Part shown: in pieces, positions 42,813 to 54,590 of the stretch | How positions within the stretch are numbered: position 1 is the first letter of the stretch | Layout: every line of letters begins with the position of its first letter | DNA from: Corylus avellana | Taxonomy: Eukaryota > Streptophyta > Magnoliopsida > Fagales > Betulaceae | Length of the DNA stretch: 64,000 nucleotides | Reading direction: 5' to 3' | Assembly: GCF_901000735.1 (NCBI RefSeq) | Contig: NC_081543.1 | Span: 12,073,921-12,137,920 of the forward strand | Notes under the pieces: generated by a model | Told to the model about the DNA's origin: nothing | Seen by the model: only the letters and a program-made list of their open reading frames with translations | Databases searched by the model: none | Translations under genes and position numbers: made by a program

Positions 42813-43600
42813 TTTCATTTGAAATTGAGATGAAATGGAAGATATCTAGTTAGTGTATTTTAAAAGGGAAAATTGTCCAAATAATTAAAATAACAATTTT
42901 ACCCCTCTATTCTTCTCGACCCAAACAAGACACCAGGAATTAAACGTCAAGAAAGTTTTATTGGCATTTATTTTGTACTTTTTGTCGTTAAAAAAAAGCT
43001 TAGAAGGTGCTTTTTTTTTTCCCGACATTCGAGTATCCCAACCCAAACGAGACACCAAGAATTAAGGGTGAAGTAAAACAGCACACGGCTGCCACGCACC
43101 CTGTGCAAAATTTTTTAATTATAAAAAATAAAAATTAAAAAAAAAAAAAAAAAAATTGCACAGGCGTGCGTGGCACGCCGTGTGCTGTGTATCACGGTCC
43201 AAGAATTAAAGGTCAAGAAAGTTTTCTTGGCATTTAATTTATGCTTCCTACAAATAAAAAACGCTCGAAAGTTTTTTTTTCTTTTTTTCCAACATTGGGT
43301 ACCCTGACCCAAACGAGATGTCAAGAATTAAAGGTTAAGAAAGTTTTCTTTTAATTCATGCATAAAAAACTGAAGAGGATCATAGTTTGTTAAAAAAAAG
43401 CTTGGAATGAGTTTTTTTTTTTTTTTTTCTTAATTTATTTATTATTATAGGGTGCCCTAAGCCTACATTTAGCAAAATAAATGGTGTGAGAAGTCTTGCA
43501 TACTAGTTGAATAATGTTACACTTACTCCCACTTCTTTACATAATTTTTCCATTTATGTAAAAAAGTAAGTAAATGTAGCATTATTCTTGTAGTAATGGT
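42813..43600. repeat. Inverted dispersed repeats around a foldback MITE
   Basis: Three reverse-oriented copies of the dispersed repeat ('gacccaaacgagacaccaagaattaa', 'gtcaagaaagtttt') at about 42900-43010, 43025-43065 with 43199-43260, and 43270-43400. No gene. Confidence 0.6.
43066..43198. mobile_element. Foldback Mutator-like MITE, 133 bp
   Basis: Starts GGGTGAAGTAAAACAGCACACGGC and ends with GCCGTGTGCTGTGTATCACGGT, arms that pair across an A/T spacer. An 11-bp direct repeat CCAAGAATTAA flanks it (43055-43065 and 43199-43209). Same family as 34998-35108, by the shared start GGGTGAAGTAAA and the ATCACG near the end. Confidence 0.85.
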
Positions 43601-43602
43601 CT

Positions 43603-44730
43603 TTTTTTCTTTTTCTTTTTTTAACGGAAATATTAAATTTCATTGATAATATATGAAGAGTATAAATGTCTTACAATACATAGCACAAAACTCTTACATC
43701 ACAGAGCGTAACCTTTGATAAAACATAGCCAGATGCTGTGAGGTTACAAAGTCATGGATTCAATCAAAATTTTTTACAATCAAGTATTATCTATGCCTTC
43801 TGCTTCCGCTAACAAATGCAGTTATGAATCACATATGCAGCATATCTGCTCCGAGCAAACTTAATCTAGGACATGGTTTGCACCTATTTCGACCGTTAGA
43901 GATAATCTCCCACACCGATCTACTCCTCCTCGATCCAAAAGATCAGGAAAGAACTCATGTCATCAACCCAAAGGCCAAGACGAAAAAAACTAAAAAAATT
44001 AAAGCTGAAAACTAAAAAACAATAAAAACCCCAAACACAGAAGCAGTGGAGGAGCACGACATCGTAAACATTCTGAAAAGACACGCCTTGGCCAGTGAAG
44101 ACGAGTAAATCTGAGTTTGAAAACTTAGATCTAGATTTAGATCTACAAACTATATCTAAACCAAAGCCACCAGAAACGGGAACCAAAAGATATTACAGCG
44201 AAGACACTGACCATGCCACTGCTACTAGGGGAGGAGGGAAGAACGCCTCCTCTATGATATGATTTCTTTTGTTTTTTTTTTTGGAAAACTTCACTTTGGC
44301 CCCCTGAACTTCCACCCGATTTTACAAATCTCCCATAAACTTCTAAATCTCTCATTTTGGACCCCTGAACTTTCTATTACTCTCAATTAGAACATTTCCG
44401 TTAATTTTAGCGGTTAAAAATACAAAAAAGACCAAAATATCCTTGATTTTCATTTTTAAAAAACATAAAAAAAAATGTTTTGGAAGTTTGAATTTTATAC
44501 AAAATCAGGGGTATAAACGTCATGTAATGTTTAAAATCTGACGGAGTAGTCTACATTGAAAATTATTGAAAATTCAGGGATCCAAAATGAGAGATTTGGA
44601 AGTTCAGGGAGTTTGTAAAATCGAGTGAAAGTTCAGAGAGTCAAAGTAAAGTTTTCCCTTTTAGTGTTACTCTAAAAAAAAAAAAAAAAAAAAAAGACAG
44701 CCTCCCTTTCTCCGATCAAAAAGCATGTTG
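43603..44730 (-). mobile_element. Retroposed insert (LINE-like 3' end) with target duplication
   Basis: Flanked by TAATGGTCT at 43594-43602 and 44731-44739. Its left end is T-rich (poly-A on the minus strand), followed by 'ggaaatattaaatttcattgataat', a wording often seen at plant LINE 3' ends. No reverse transcriptase is present. The more GC-rich interior (43780-44270) has short open frames I cannot name. A MITE is nested at 44283-44656. Confidence 0.6.
44283..44656. mobile_element. MITE with long terminal inverted repeats
   Basis: The left end 'ggaaaacttcactttggccc' and 'cctgaacttccaccc' is complementary to the right end 'agggagtttgtaaaatcgag' and 'gtcaaagtaaagttttcc', over about 80 bp. The centre has 'ctgacggagtag'. 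No clear target duplication because the left flank is a T-run. Confidence 0.7.
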
Positions 44731-44739
44731 TAATGGTCT

Positions 44740-44915
44740 ATTAACTAGAAAAATCAGCATCAAAAGAAAATTGGAGTCGGTGGCAGTTGCCAGTCGTGCA
44801 CGGCCAACTATAATTTGGGTTGAAAATTGGTCAACTGTGAGGCCATACCGCCATAATAAACTTGAGTCATCAAACAAGACCAATAAGGTCAAAAAGATTA
44901 GCTACTTGGCCAAAT
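44740..44915. other. Short unassigned stretch left of the large CACTA element
   Basis: About 175 bp of moderately balanced sequence. The short plus-strand frame 44771-44953 runs into the CACTA end and is not a gene. Confidence 0.4.
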
Positions 44916-45870
44916 CACTACAAGAAACTGACTCATCAGGGGCGACTTATTAGGGGCGACTATAAAGTCGCCCCTAATACTCAACTATTAGGGGCGACTT
45001 TTAAAAGTCGCCCCTAATAGTTAATTATTAGCGTCCACATAAAAGTGGACGCTAATAATGGGTCGAAAGGTTGACTATTAGCGTCCACTTTACAGTGGAC
45101 GCTAATAAGTCGACCCTAATATACACGCGGGAATTATTAAAGGGGCGCGGAAAATTTAAGGGGCCAAAAAAAAACTTTTAGCGTCCAAATTAGTCGACCC
45201 TGATAGTACACCAATAGCGTCCACTTAAGTGGACGCTAAAAGCTAAAAATTAAAAAATAAAATAAAATAAAATTAAAAAAAAAAAAGATCAATAGGGTCG
45301 ACTCTCAAAGTCGACCCTAATACTGAAGTAGTCCACCCTAAAGGGTACGTAGAAAAAATTAAAAAAAAAATTAAAAATTAAAATTGATGAGCAATAGCGT
45401 CCACTTTTAGTGGACGCTAAAGACCCATCATTAGGGTCGACTTTCAAAGTCGACCCTAATGCATAACTATTAGGGGCGACTTTATCGCCCCTAAAGAGTA
45501 GGTAAAAAAAACTTAAAAAAAAATAAAAAAATAAATTGATGACCAATAGCGTCCACTAAAAGTGGACGCTAAAGACCCATCATTAGGGTCGACTTTGAAA
45601 GTCGACCCTAATGCTTAACTATTAGGGGCGACTTTATCGCCCCTAAAGAGTAGGTAAAAAAAATTAAAAAATAAATAAAAAAATAAATTGATGACCAATA
45701 GCGTCCACTAAAAGTGGACGCTAAAGACCCATCATTAGGGTCGACTTTCAAAGTCGACCCTAATACTTAACTATTAGGGGCGACTTTATCGCCCCTAAAG
45801 AGTACCTAGAAAAATTAAAAATATAAATAAAAAAATAAATTGATGACCAATAGCGTCCACTAAAAGTGGA
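44916..45870 (+). repeat. CACTA left terminus and subterminal repeat array
   Basis: Repeated units of about 120-125 bp from 45380 onward, each with 'gaccaatagcgtccact', 'agtggacgctaaagacccat', 'cattagggtcgactt', 'tattaggggcgactttatcgcc' and an A/T spacer. The motifs are partly palindromic (AGCGTCCAC with GTGGACGCT, GGGTCGAC with GTCGACCC). In CACTA elements such repeats are binding sites for the element's own DNA-binding protein. Confidence 0.85.
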
Positions 45871-45970
45871 NNNNNNNNNNNNNNNNNNNNNNNNNNNNNN
45901 NNNNNNNNNNNNNNNNNNNNNNNNNNNNNNNNNNNNNNNNNNNNNNNNNNNNNNNNNNNNNNNNNNNNNN
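45871..45970. other. Assembly gap (100 N)
   Basis: Exactly 100 N, in the left subterminal repeat array of the large CACTA element. Confidence 0.95.
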
Positions 45971-46074
45971 TGGTAACGTAGTAAGTTATATTTGGGAAAG
46001 TATATTGTCAAATGTCTATAACAAACCAAAATAATACAAAAATAACAGTTCATAAATATAAAATTCATGAACTT

Positions 46075-46341
46075 ACAAGATGCAGTAGGGGCGGCTCCCT
46101 GTGAATCCAATCCTGCCACTGAGTGAATAGGATTATTAGACTCATGCGAAGGATGCCCATCCACTGACACGAGGAGGAGGGGGGGCGAGGGCGACACTTG
46201 CATATCTGTATCACCAAACCCAGAATTGAGAGTCGGACTCTCATGCTCGTCAATAAGGCCCCGACCTTGACCTTGGCCTCGGGCTCGGCCTCGTGCTGCT
46301 GGAACACGTTTGCGTCCTGTTGTTGTCATTGTTATGATCAA
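46075..46341 (-). CDS. Probable first exon of a second CACTA protein (TnpA-like), partial
   Basis: Minus-strand frame from ATG at 46341 or 46326 with a basic Arg/Gly-rich start (KRVPAARGRARGQGQGRG), ending near a possible splice donor GTAAGT at about 46075 ('GCATCTTGTAAGTTC'). Arg/Gly-rich N termini are common in CACTA TnpA-type DNA-binding proteins. The rest would lie toward the gap, so identity is inferred from position. Confidence 0.45.
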
Positions 46342-46460
46342 TCTGCTAACAAGTCAAAAACCACAAAATTATATTAGTCAATTTATAACCATATAGCATG
46401 TTCAATAGTTTTGACAAACATACAATAATCATGCTAGTAAAAAAAAAAAAAAAAAACACC

Positions 46461-46463
<3 letters not shown>

Positions 46464-46518
<55 letters not shown>

Positions 46519-46536
46519 CAGAGACAGAGAGAGAGA
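46464..46536. repeat. (TA)n then (GA)n microsatellite
   Basis: TA repeat 46464-46500 directly followed by a GA-rich run to 46536. Reading frames through it are artefacts. Confidence 0.9.
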
Positions 46537-46598
46537 GCATCAATTTCATTAAATATGCTAATACACTTTGTACTTACACCAAATTTGAGCTTATGTGT

Positions 46599-49500
46599 TC
46601 AACACATTTCATCATCAGATTCATATTCAGAATCTGTAGCACTGTTACTTGAAGATGATTGTTCGTGTTCAGAGTCCTCTTCGTGTTCAGAGTCTATATC
46701 GTTATCGCTACATAACTCCTCTTCCTCATCAAAGTTTGTATAATGGTCCTCGCCTGGCAAGTTATCGTTGGCAAACATGCTTGCATCAAGTTGAATATAT
46801 AATTCGTCAATTGCTATTGTCGCATCATCTCTACGTAATTGAGTGGAGGCTTCAACATTCGCTTCATCAACAAAGACCATATTACCCCCAACACATTCAC
46901 CTTCCTGGTATACGTCATCACTAAGTCTTTGGTCATCTTCTGTATTATCTCCCTTTTGTACTGTTGGAATATCATAGATGTCTCTATTGATCCACTTCTG
47001 CACCACTTTCCAATTACCACCCAATTTGGGATCATCCAAGTAAAACACTTGCGAAGCTTGACATGCTAAGATGAACGGGTCGGATTCACACCATTTACGA
47101 GAAGTATTCACAATCGTGAAGCCTTGGTCCATTCGTACTCTTGTTGCACTCTCAGTGTCCCACCAATCGCACTCAAACAAGTACACGAGATTTTGGCCAG
47201 GGTAACGTAACTCTAAAATATTTTTTAACTCACCATAATACTCCGTTATTGAGGTTTCGTCCTCACCTGAAACAGAAACACCACTGTTCTGAGTAGTACG
47301 AGTTTCTGCACATTCTTTTGTGTGATACCTAACCCCATTCACGATGCAACCTCTATACGAATGAACATGACGATCAGGCCTACATGCAAGATCATATAAG
47401 TGTTTTGAGTCATTGGCTGCAGTACGCCCACTATTGTATAAACGTTTATGGAACCAACGTTCAAAGTTAGCTTCATGCTTTTTATCAATGTCACGGCCGC
47501 CTTCTCTTTTGATCATATTATAATGTTCACTGCATGAAAAATAAACGTATTGGTAAATGATCATCAACCCTACAATTATAACATGTCGTAACAAGTAAAA
47601 CACAAAGGCTATTACTAAACTTACTCCAAATATGAGGCCGTTTCGTTACAGTTGGTAAGCACATACCATCTTGTCCTAGCAAAATCATTAGCATCCAGTG
47701 TTACTAATTTAGCTGCTCCTAACGGCCAAACTCGTTGGGAGAACACATCCAAGCGCTGGCTCATTTCTACAACATCAACATCAACATTTCTCCGTTCACG
47801 GTTCCATCTTGTCTCAATCCCCCGAAGATACCTGGAACAGAAGGTCAAGCTCTCCTCAGCTAGGTAACACTCGGCAATAGACCCCTCTGGACGCGCTTTG
47901 TTACGCGTCCACTTCTTATATCTTCCAAGTTCTCTTTCGAACGGATACATCCAACGGTTTTGTACAGGACCGGCAAGCTCGGCCTCCTGAGGTAAATGAA
48001 GTGCTAGATGGATCATAACATCAAAAAAAGCTGGCGGAAATATTTTTTTCCATTTTGCATAAAATTATTACAATGTCGACTTTCATTTGTTTTAGGATAT
48101 CAACTTTCAACGTCCGTGCACATAACTGCGTAAAAAATGTACTGAACTCGGTCAATGTTGTTCGTATTTCCGACGTAGAGAAATTTCGAATTGCAATAGG
48201 AAGCAAGCGCTGTAAGAAGACATGACAATCGTGGCTTTTCATACCCGAAATTTTACCAGGAAGCTTGTTCACACATCGACCAATGTTAGATGCATACCCG
48301 TCAGGAAATTTAACACCTTTAAACCACTCACATAAACTCTTCTTCTCATCTCTTGTCAAGGTGTACTTCGCAAGTGGCATCCTATAAGTTTCACCATTTG
48401 GCTGCACATGCAATTCTTTACGTATACTCATCAACTGTAAATCTCTTCGTGCCTTGACTGTGTCCTTGGTCTTCCCATCGATATTCATCAACGTACCTAA
48501 GATACTTTCACATATGTTCTTCTCAATATGCATTACATCTAAATTATGACGTAGTTTCAAGCTTGACCAGTAAGGCAACTTAAAGAAAATACTTCTCTTC
48601 TTCCAATTCAACACAACATCTGTGTTCTTTCTCTTTCTCCCGCTTGTTTTTCCAAATTGCAAACCCTCAGCATCTCTTAGCTGTTTCAACAATTGACTTT
48701 CAGACAATTCTTCAGGTTGCAATCTATGCTCCTCTGTACCATCGAACAAATCTCCTCTTTTGCGCCATGGATGCTCTTGAGAAAGCCACCGACGATGACA
48801 CATGAAGCACACCTTATGCCCATACTTCAAATACCTGAACGATGTATCCTTATTACATACTGGACATGCAAGCTTTCCAATTGTAGACCACCCAGATAAT
48901 TTTCCATATGCAGAAAAATCATTTATAGTCCATAGTAATGTCGCATGCAATTGAAATGTCTCTTTCTTTGATGCATCGTACACGCGTATGCCTTCATTCC
49001 ATAAATCTTTCAAGTCATCAACCAATGGCCGCAAATATACATCAATATTCTTTCCAGCATCTGAAGGCCCTGGGATAATAAGGGGCAACATCAAATTTGG
49101 ACTCTTCATACACATCCACGGAGGGAGATTGTACACCGTTAACATTACTGCCCATAAGCTATATGTTGTACTCATATTACCATATGGGTTGAAACCATCA
49201 CTTGCTAAGCCAAGCCGCACGTTGCGGGAATCACTTGCAAACCACTCATGTCTTTTATCAAACTCTTTCCATACAATAGAATCGGCGGGGTGTCTGAGAG
49301 TATTGCCATCATCTTCTCGACCTTCTTTGTGCCACCGCATTTCCTTGGCCATTTCTTTTGTCATAAACAACCGTTGTAACCTCGATTTTATTGGGAAATA
49401 CCGTAAGACCTTTTGAGGAATATTACTTTTTCTGCCTTTGCCATCAATCCATCTTGAATTGTTGCACTTTGGGCATACCACTTTGTCTGCATGTTCTTTC

Positions 49501-50186
49501 CAAAAAAGCACACAACCATTCTTGCATGCGTGTATCTTATCGTAACCGAATCCCAAGTGTCGCCTAAACTGTATTGCTTCTCTATACGAGCGTGGCAATG
49601 TCTCTCCATCTGGGAGGGCCGTCTTTATCAAGTCAATCATCATATCAAACGCCTTGTTACTCATGTTGCAGAACGCCTTTATATGAAGCATCTTCAGTAT
49701 AAAAGCAATTTGTGTAAATTTCTTGCAGCCTGGATAAAGTTCTCATAAACCATCTTCCCAAAATTGGTAGAAGGAGCTTGTTTGTTCGTGATTATCAGTT
49801 GTGGGGCCCTGTGAAGTAGAGGATTCTCCGATGTTAGCATCAACAAATGTCCCCATACATACATCGTCTAACAATTCTTCAACTGCATCAACCTCCTCCA
49901 TCATTTCACTTGTATGTGTGTGCATGTTTGTAGAAGTGTTTTCCCTAAAATGATCTTCTTCCCCGTGAAATATCCATCTAGTGTATGTCGGAGTAAATCC
50001 ATTCATATACAAGTGACCCTTCACCTCGCTAATATGAGAATAATATCGATTTGCACAATCACGGCATGGACACTTTGTCATATCACGTGAATCAACTGAT
50101 TTAACTGCCATTCCCATGAATTCTTCCACACCTTTTTGAAATCGCTCTGAACATCGAGTACTTTCCCGCATCCAACTCCTATCCAT
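46599..50186 (-). pseudogene. CACTA tnp2-family transposase gene, nearly intact
   Basis: Reads on the minus strand from ATG at 50186. In order: transposase-associated Cys domain ('RDMTKCPCRDCANRYYSHISE', about 50080); Tnp2-type core from 49691 ('HACKNGCVLFWKEHADKVVC', 'CPKCNNSRW'); a DUF4218-like segment 48016-47621 ('MIHLALHLPQEAELAGPVQN'); an intron of about 95 bp (donor GTAAGT near 47630, acceptor TTCATGCAG near 47536); and a DUF4216-like segment ('VNGVRYHTKECAETR', 'LFECDWWDT') ending acid-rich at 46599. Two lesions are visible: an in-frame TGA at 49743-49745, consistent with a CGA to TGA change, and a one-base frameshift in the A7 run at 48043-48049. Either may be a real inactivation or, for the homopolymer, a sequence error. 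Otherwise the frame is long and clean, so the element was active recently. Confidence 0.85.
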
Positions 50187-51083
50187 ATTGATGTCCCTAT
50201 TAAAGGTTATTCGTTACGTACATGTACGTACACAAGGGAATTAGAAGATCAGATTCTTAAGAATTGAATTAATAGAATTAAATGGGAGGTCTGTTCTCAA
50301 ATATTAAGGGGGGGAAAGTTTAAAAGGAGCATGGGTAATGAGAGAATTCTAGAAGTGGGTTACTAGTTTAGAACAAATATATACGAAATGATGCTAGCTC
50401 AATGCGATGTTACCTAACAAAATATTCTAGAAGTGGGTTACTAGTTTAGAACAAATTTCTATTTGTAATTTATTTACTAGTTTAGCTCAATGACAGTTTT
50501 ACATTTTTTAGAGAAATGTTAGCGGTCAATAAGTTTTTGATATTTGGCTTATATTCTCTTACACACTCAAGAGATCAACTATTAGACTTATGTAGTCCAC
50601 CATTGATTTATGTGGAGTCAACATAAGTCCACAAATCTAATATTTGATTTGTAAGATTAAATTGACTAAATATGGGAAGAATGGCAATGCTAGGGCAACG
50701 AGGATGGGTTAGGTGTGAAAGAAACCCATCCATGTGGAGCTAGGGACAAGATGAAAAATTGATTTGGAAGTATTTGATTATTGTCGGGAAATGATTATGC
50801 GGAGATAGTACACATAACACAACGTGATTTGACCAATTGATTTTTTTGACACGTGACAAATGGCCCACTAACGAAAATACATAGAAAGATTGATTTTAAA
50901 GTGTCAAAAAATACAAGGACTAATTTTACCATTTTTAAAAACTCAAAAACACATGGGCCACTTTCGTATTTAACCCTAATTTTAAAGCCTAATATTAGCA
51001 ATTACATGAGCAAAGTTCCAATAAACTTTACTTTACTTTAATCCATTAATCCATTAAACTTTACTTTAATCCATTAAACTTAA
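50187..51083. other. CACTA interior upstream of the transposase, no gene
   Basis: Would contain the transposase promoter. A 35-bp direct repeat ('attctagaagtgggttactagtttagaacaaa') occurs at about 50345-50379 and 50422-50456. The rest is AT-rich and unremarkable. Confidence 0.45.
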
Positions 51084-51262
51084 CTAATCGGAATCAGAGC
51101 AAACTGCGATCGATCGCAGGATCGATCGCAGTACCAGAAACCCAATGTGAGGAACAAAGCAAACTGCGATCGATCGCAGGATCGATCGCAGGATCAGAAG
51201 CTCAAACTGAGAATCAGAGTACTCTGCGATCGATCGCAGGCCTGATGCGATCGATCGCAGAT
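51084..51262. repeat. 60-bp-period array of CTGCGATCGATCGCAG palindromes
   Basis: The perfect 16-bp palindrome CTGCGATCGATCGCAG starts at 51104, 51164 and 51224, exactly 60 bp apart. Each is followed by a half-palindrome or a second copy (for example TGCGATCGATCGCA at 51246-51259). The intervening text ('gaatcagagcaaa', 'cagaa') is also partly repeated. Confidence 0.9.
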
Positions 51263-52564
51263 AGGCGTTTGCAGAACATCTTCCTGCTTCTGTGGACACA
51301 AATAGAGGACCTTATACACCAGACATTTAGAGGACCTTCCTGCTTCTTTTTTTTTCAGTTCATATGCTCTTATACACCAGACATTTAGAGGACCTTAAAG
51401 TTGCTAGCTTCATTTAAGGGAGCCAATTCTAACATGACATGTAGGACATTTAATTGGAAGACTTCATCTAGAACCTCTATATACATTTAATTGGAAGATA
51501 GATAGTGGGGACAATCTTATTTCTCATGAACCAAACAAATTATTTTTGAATTTTAATCGTATTGATTAGGGAAGAAAACAAGAAGAAGAAGAAGTTGTAA
51601 TGCATATTATGCATTATGTCTAGCTTTCATTTTTCACATTGTACTCTTTTGAAAATCTTCCAATCACCCAATCTAACCTCGAAAAGACATCCAATATTGG
51701 AATACGTTAGCACTCAACCTCGGAAAGGTCATCTAACATTGATATAAGTTGGCCGCTTTAAAGTTTCTGCTTCATCTTTGTGAGTTGTAAAAGTTTATTA
51801 ATATTATTTACTTAAGAAATACTAAAACTACACTCTCATCCCACCAAGTTGATATGACATTTCCATCGATCCTTAATTTTCGTTTTCTTTGTTACCAAGG
51901 ATTTATTGGTTGATGAACACTACCAAGTTAGCCTAAATGAAATGAAAATTGTATAATTTAAATTAAAAAATCAATAATTTTTTACATAAATGAATATCAA
52001 TAATTTCAAATTTTAAGCACGAAATAACATCCAAGATCTCACAACATTTGTGCAAATTATCACAATCAACCAACCAACCACTATAAGTCCAATAGTCCAC
52101 TATCTATCTTCCAATTAAATGTATATAGAGGTTCATGAGAAATGAAGCAATATAAGATGGTGTAAAAAAATATAAGATGGTGTAAAAAGCAACAAGTAGA
52201 CAATCAAACGTACCATCTAGAACCTCTATTAGAGTTTGAATTTACAAGCAATTTCATGAGAAATGAAGCAATATTGTGAAACTAATTCATTATTTACCCA
52301 TTCTTGAGCTATTAGAGTTTGCATTTACAAGCAATTTCATGATAAATGAAGCAATATTGTGAAACTAATTCATTTGAGAATGGGTAAAGAAATATTGTGA
52401 AACTAATTCATTATTAACCCATTCTTGAGCTATTAGAGTTTGAATTTATAAGAATTGTGATAACTTTCTTTACCCATTCTTGCCCCTTTTCTTTACCCAT
52501 TTCTTCAAATCACAATTCATGGATATTATTGAGTGATTGAGAGGCATTTAAGGTTTGCAAGGGT
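51263..52564. repeat. CACTA interior with inverted and tandem repeats
   Basis: A perfect 38-bp inverted repeat lies at 51471-51508 and 52097-52134. At 52240-52460 a unit of about 100 bp ('tattagagtttgaatttacaagcaatttcatga' and 'gaagcaatattgtgaaactaattcatt') is present two to three times. No coding sequence is recognised. Confidence 0.65.
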
Positions 52565-52880
52565 TTAGGAGAAACTCATACCTGAGAGAGCTACAAGAGA
52601 GTTAAGTTCACTGGAGTGAGAGCTGGCAGTGAGAGAGGTGCGCCGGAAACAGCTGCCGGAGAGAGAGAAACTTGCGTGGAGTGAGTGAGAGAGAGAGAGA
52701 GCTCGAGAGAGAGGGAGGGAGAGAGTGAGAGTGAGCTCGAGAGAGTGAGAGAGTGAGATTGAGAGACAGCGTGAGAGTGAGAGTGAGAGTGAGAGACAGC
52801 GTGAGAGTGGGGAGAGGAATGGCGGGAGGTCTTCAGATTGGTGAAAATTTAGTTCCCAAAATTTTAGAACCCCCGCCACT
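52565..52880. repeat. GA-rich low-complexity tract
   Basis: Irregular (GA)n and GAGAGTGA repeats, mainly 52680-52815. The open minus-strand frame through it (Ser/Leu-rich) is what such a tract always yields and is not called as a gene. Confidence 0.8.
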
Positions 52881-53947
52881 TTTAGTTCTGAAATTCTTTT
52901 GTGAACATTTAGACAGATACCACTTTTAGTTCTGAAAATTTAGTTCACAAAAAAGCTATTGGTAAACTTTTTTGTGCAGCTAAATATTTGGGGTATTTTA
53001 TTTACAAAAAAAAAAAAAGAGAAAAATATAAATAACTACAGTAGCCTGTCAAACTATCAAATTGTATCAAAAAGTCTACTTATTTTGTTATATTTTTATA
53101 ATACCCTATTCTTTTAACAAAGTAAAATCAAATGTACGGTTCTTTAGATATTTTAAAAAAATAAACAGTTTATTCCCTGAAGTCAAATTTTGTACCTTTA
53201 ATTTTACTTTAATACGATATGAAGAAATTTGTAATTTAGGTAAACTACAATGATTAATTATTTATTATTTCTTCCAAAAAACATTTAATAAAAATAACAC
53301 ACGGATATCCTACGTGAATCAATTCTATTGCAATTTACAAGATGATGCAAAAGCAATCCCGAATAAAAAAAAAAAAAAAGATTAAAAAATAATATTTAAT
53401 AAAATAAAGAATATGGAGTTGGTATTAAAAAATGAGTAGCTAAAATATAGAATTGTGCTTTGACTAGGTAGAATACATCTTACTGCTGAAGATGCTCTTG
53501 AAAGTTCATTGTAGCAGTAATAGGAAAATCTTCTATTTTACAGTGTCTATTGGAGCAAGAAAAGTTAACAAAATAGCTAAATTTAACTAAAAAGCTAGTT
53601 TAAAAATACTACTGGAGATGCTCTAAATTTTAATATTTTTTAAAATGTGTGTGTGTGTGTTTTATTTTTTTGCTTTGGTTGTAATATAATATAAAATTAA
53701 AAGTAGTTTTTAGTATTTTATATATTGAGATATTTTGTTATTGTTTTTAAATTTTTGTTAAAAAAAAAAAAATGGCCTGATACGTGGACAGTTGAAGATT
53801 AGATTAGTGTTGGAGACAGATGCCCTGATTTGTCAATAAAGGGAAATTCAAAAAGAAAAGAAAAAATTGCACTAGAATTATAGAATGAGAGAAGTGAAAA
53901 AGAATAAAAAATGAAGTAAATAAATATGACACTAATTTGTATGTTTA
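52881..53947. other. AT-rich CACTA interior, nothing identified
   Basis: Contains short A and T runs, a (GT)n stretch near 53648-53660, and wording such as 'ctactggagatgctctaaattt', common in plant MITE ends. I could not define an element. No gene. Confidence 0.4.
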
Positions 53948-54590
53948 TTAGGATCGATCGGATCGGATGTTTGATAGATCAAAAATGAAGTAAATAAATT
54001 ATAACACTAATAGGATATCCGTGCGATCAATCGAACTAATTCATTAGGATCGACCGGATGTTTTCATTTAATTAGGATCGATCGGATGTTTGATCGATCA
54101 TTTAATCATATCACGATCAATCGAACTAATTCATTATGATTGATCGGATGTTTGATCAAACGATTGATCCTATCGCGATCAATCGAACAAATTCATTAGG
54201 ATCGATCGGATATTTGATCGATCATTTAATCATATCACAATCAATCGAACTAATTCATTATGATCGATCGGATGTTTGATCGAACGATTGATCCTATCGC
54301 GATCAATCGAACTAATTCATTAGGATCGATCGGATGTTTGATCGATCATTTAATCATATCGCGATCAATCGAACTAATTCATTAGGATCGACCGGATGTT
54401 TGATCGATCATTTAATCATATCGCGATCAATCGAACTAATTGATTAGGATCGACCGGATGTTTGATCGATCATTTAATCATATCGCGATCAATCGAACTA
54501 ATTCATTATGATCGATCGGATGTTTGATCGAACGATTGATCCTATCGCGATCAATCGAACTAATATGTAATAGTATCGATCGGAATTGAT
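53948..54590. repeat. 62-bp satellite array with two alternating variants
   Basis: About nine tandem monomers. Monomer starts at 54316, 54378 and 54440 are exactly 62 bp apart. All share 'gatcgatcggatgtttgatcga' and 'cgatcaatcgaactaa'. Variant 1 has 'tcatttaatcatatc' in the middle and variant 2 'acgattgatcctatc'. They alternate between 54080 and 54320, then variant 1 is repeated, then variant 2 closes the array. The ends are degenerate. Confidence 0.92.

Noticed and set aside
44283..44656. Separate gene in the interval 43920-44355
   Set aside because: The open frames cross MITE and retroposon boundaries and have no recognisable domain.
46599..46924. Plus-strand frames over the acid-rich end of the transposase
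   Set aside because: They are antisense to the DUF4216-like exon and include the TA/GA microsatellite edge.
52565..52879. 104-codon Ser/Leu-rich minus-strand frame
   Set aside because: It is the translation of a GA-rich low-complexity tract.
53948..54590. Regularly spaced repeats that could suggest a CRISPR array
   Set aside because: The monomers are head-to-tail without unique spacers, there are no cas genes, and the context is a plant genome. It is a minisatellite.
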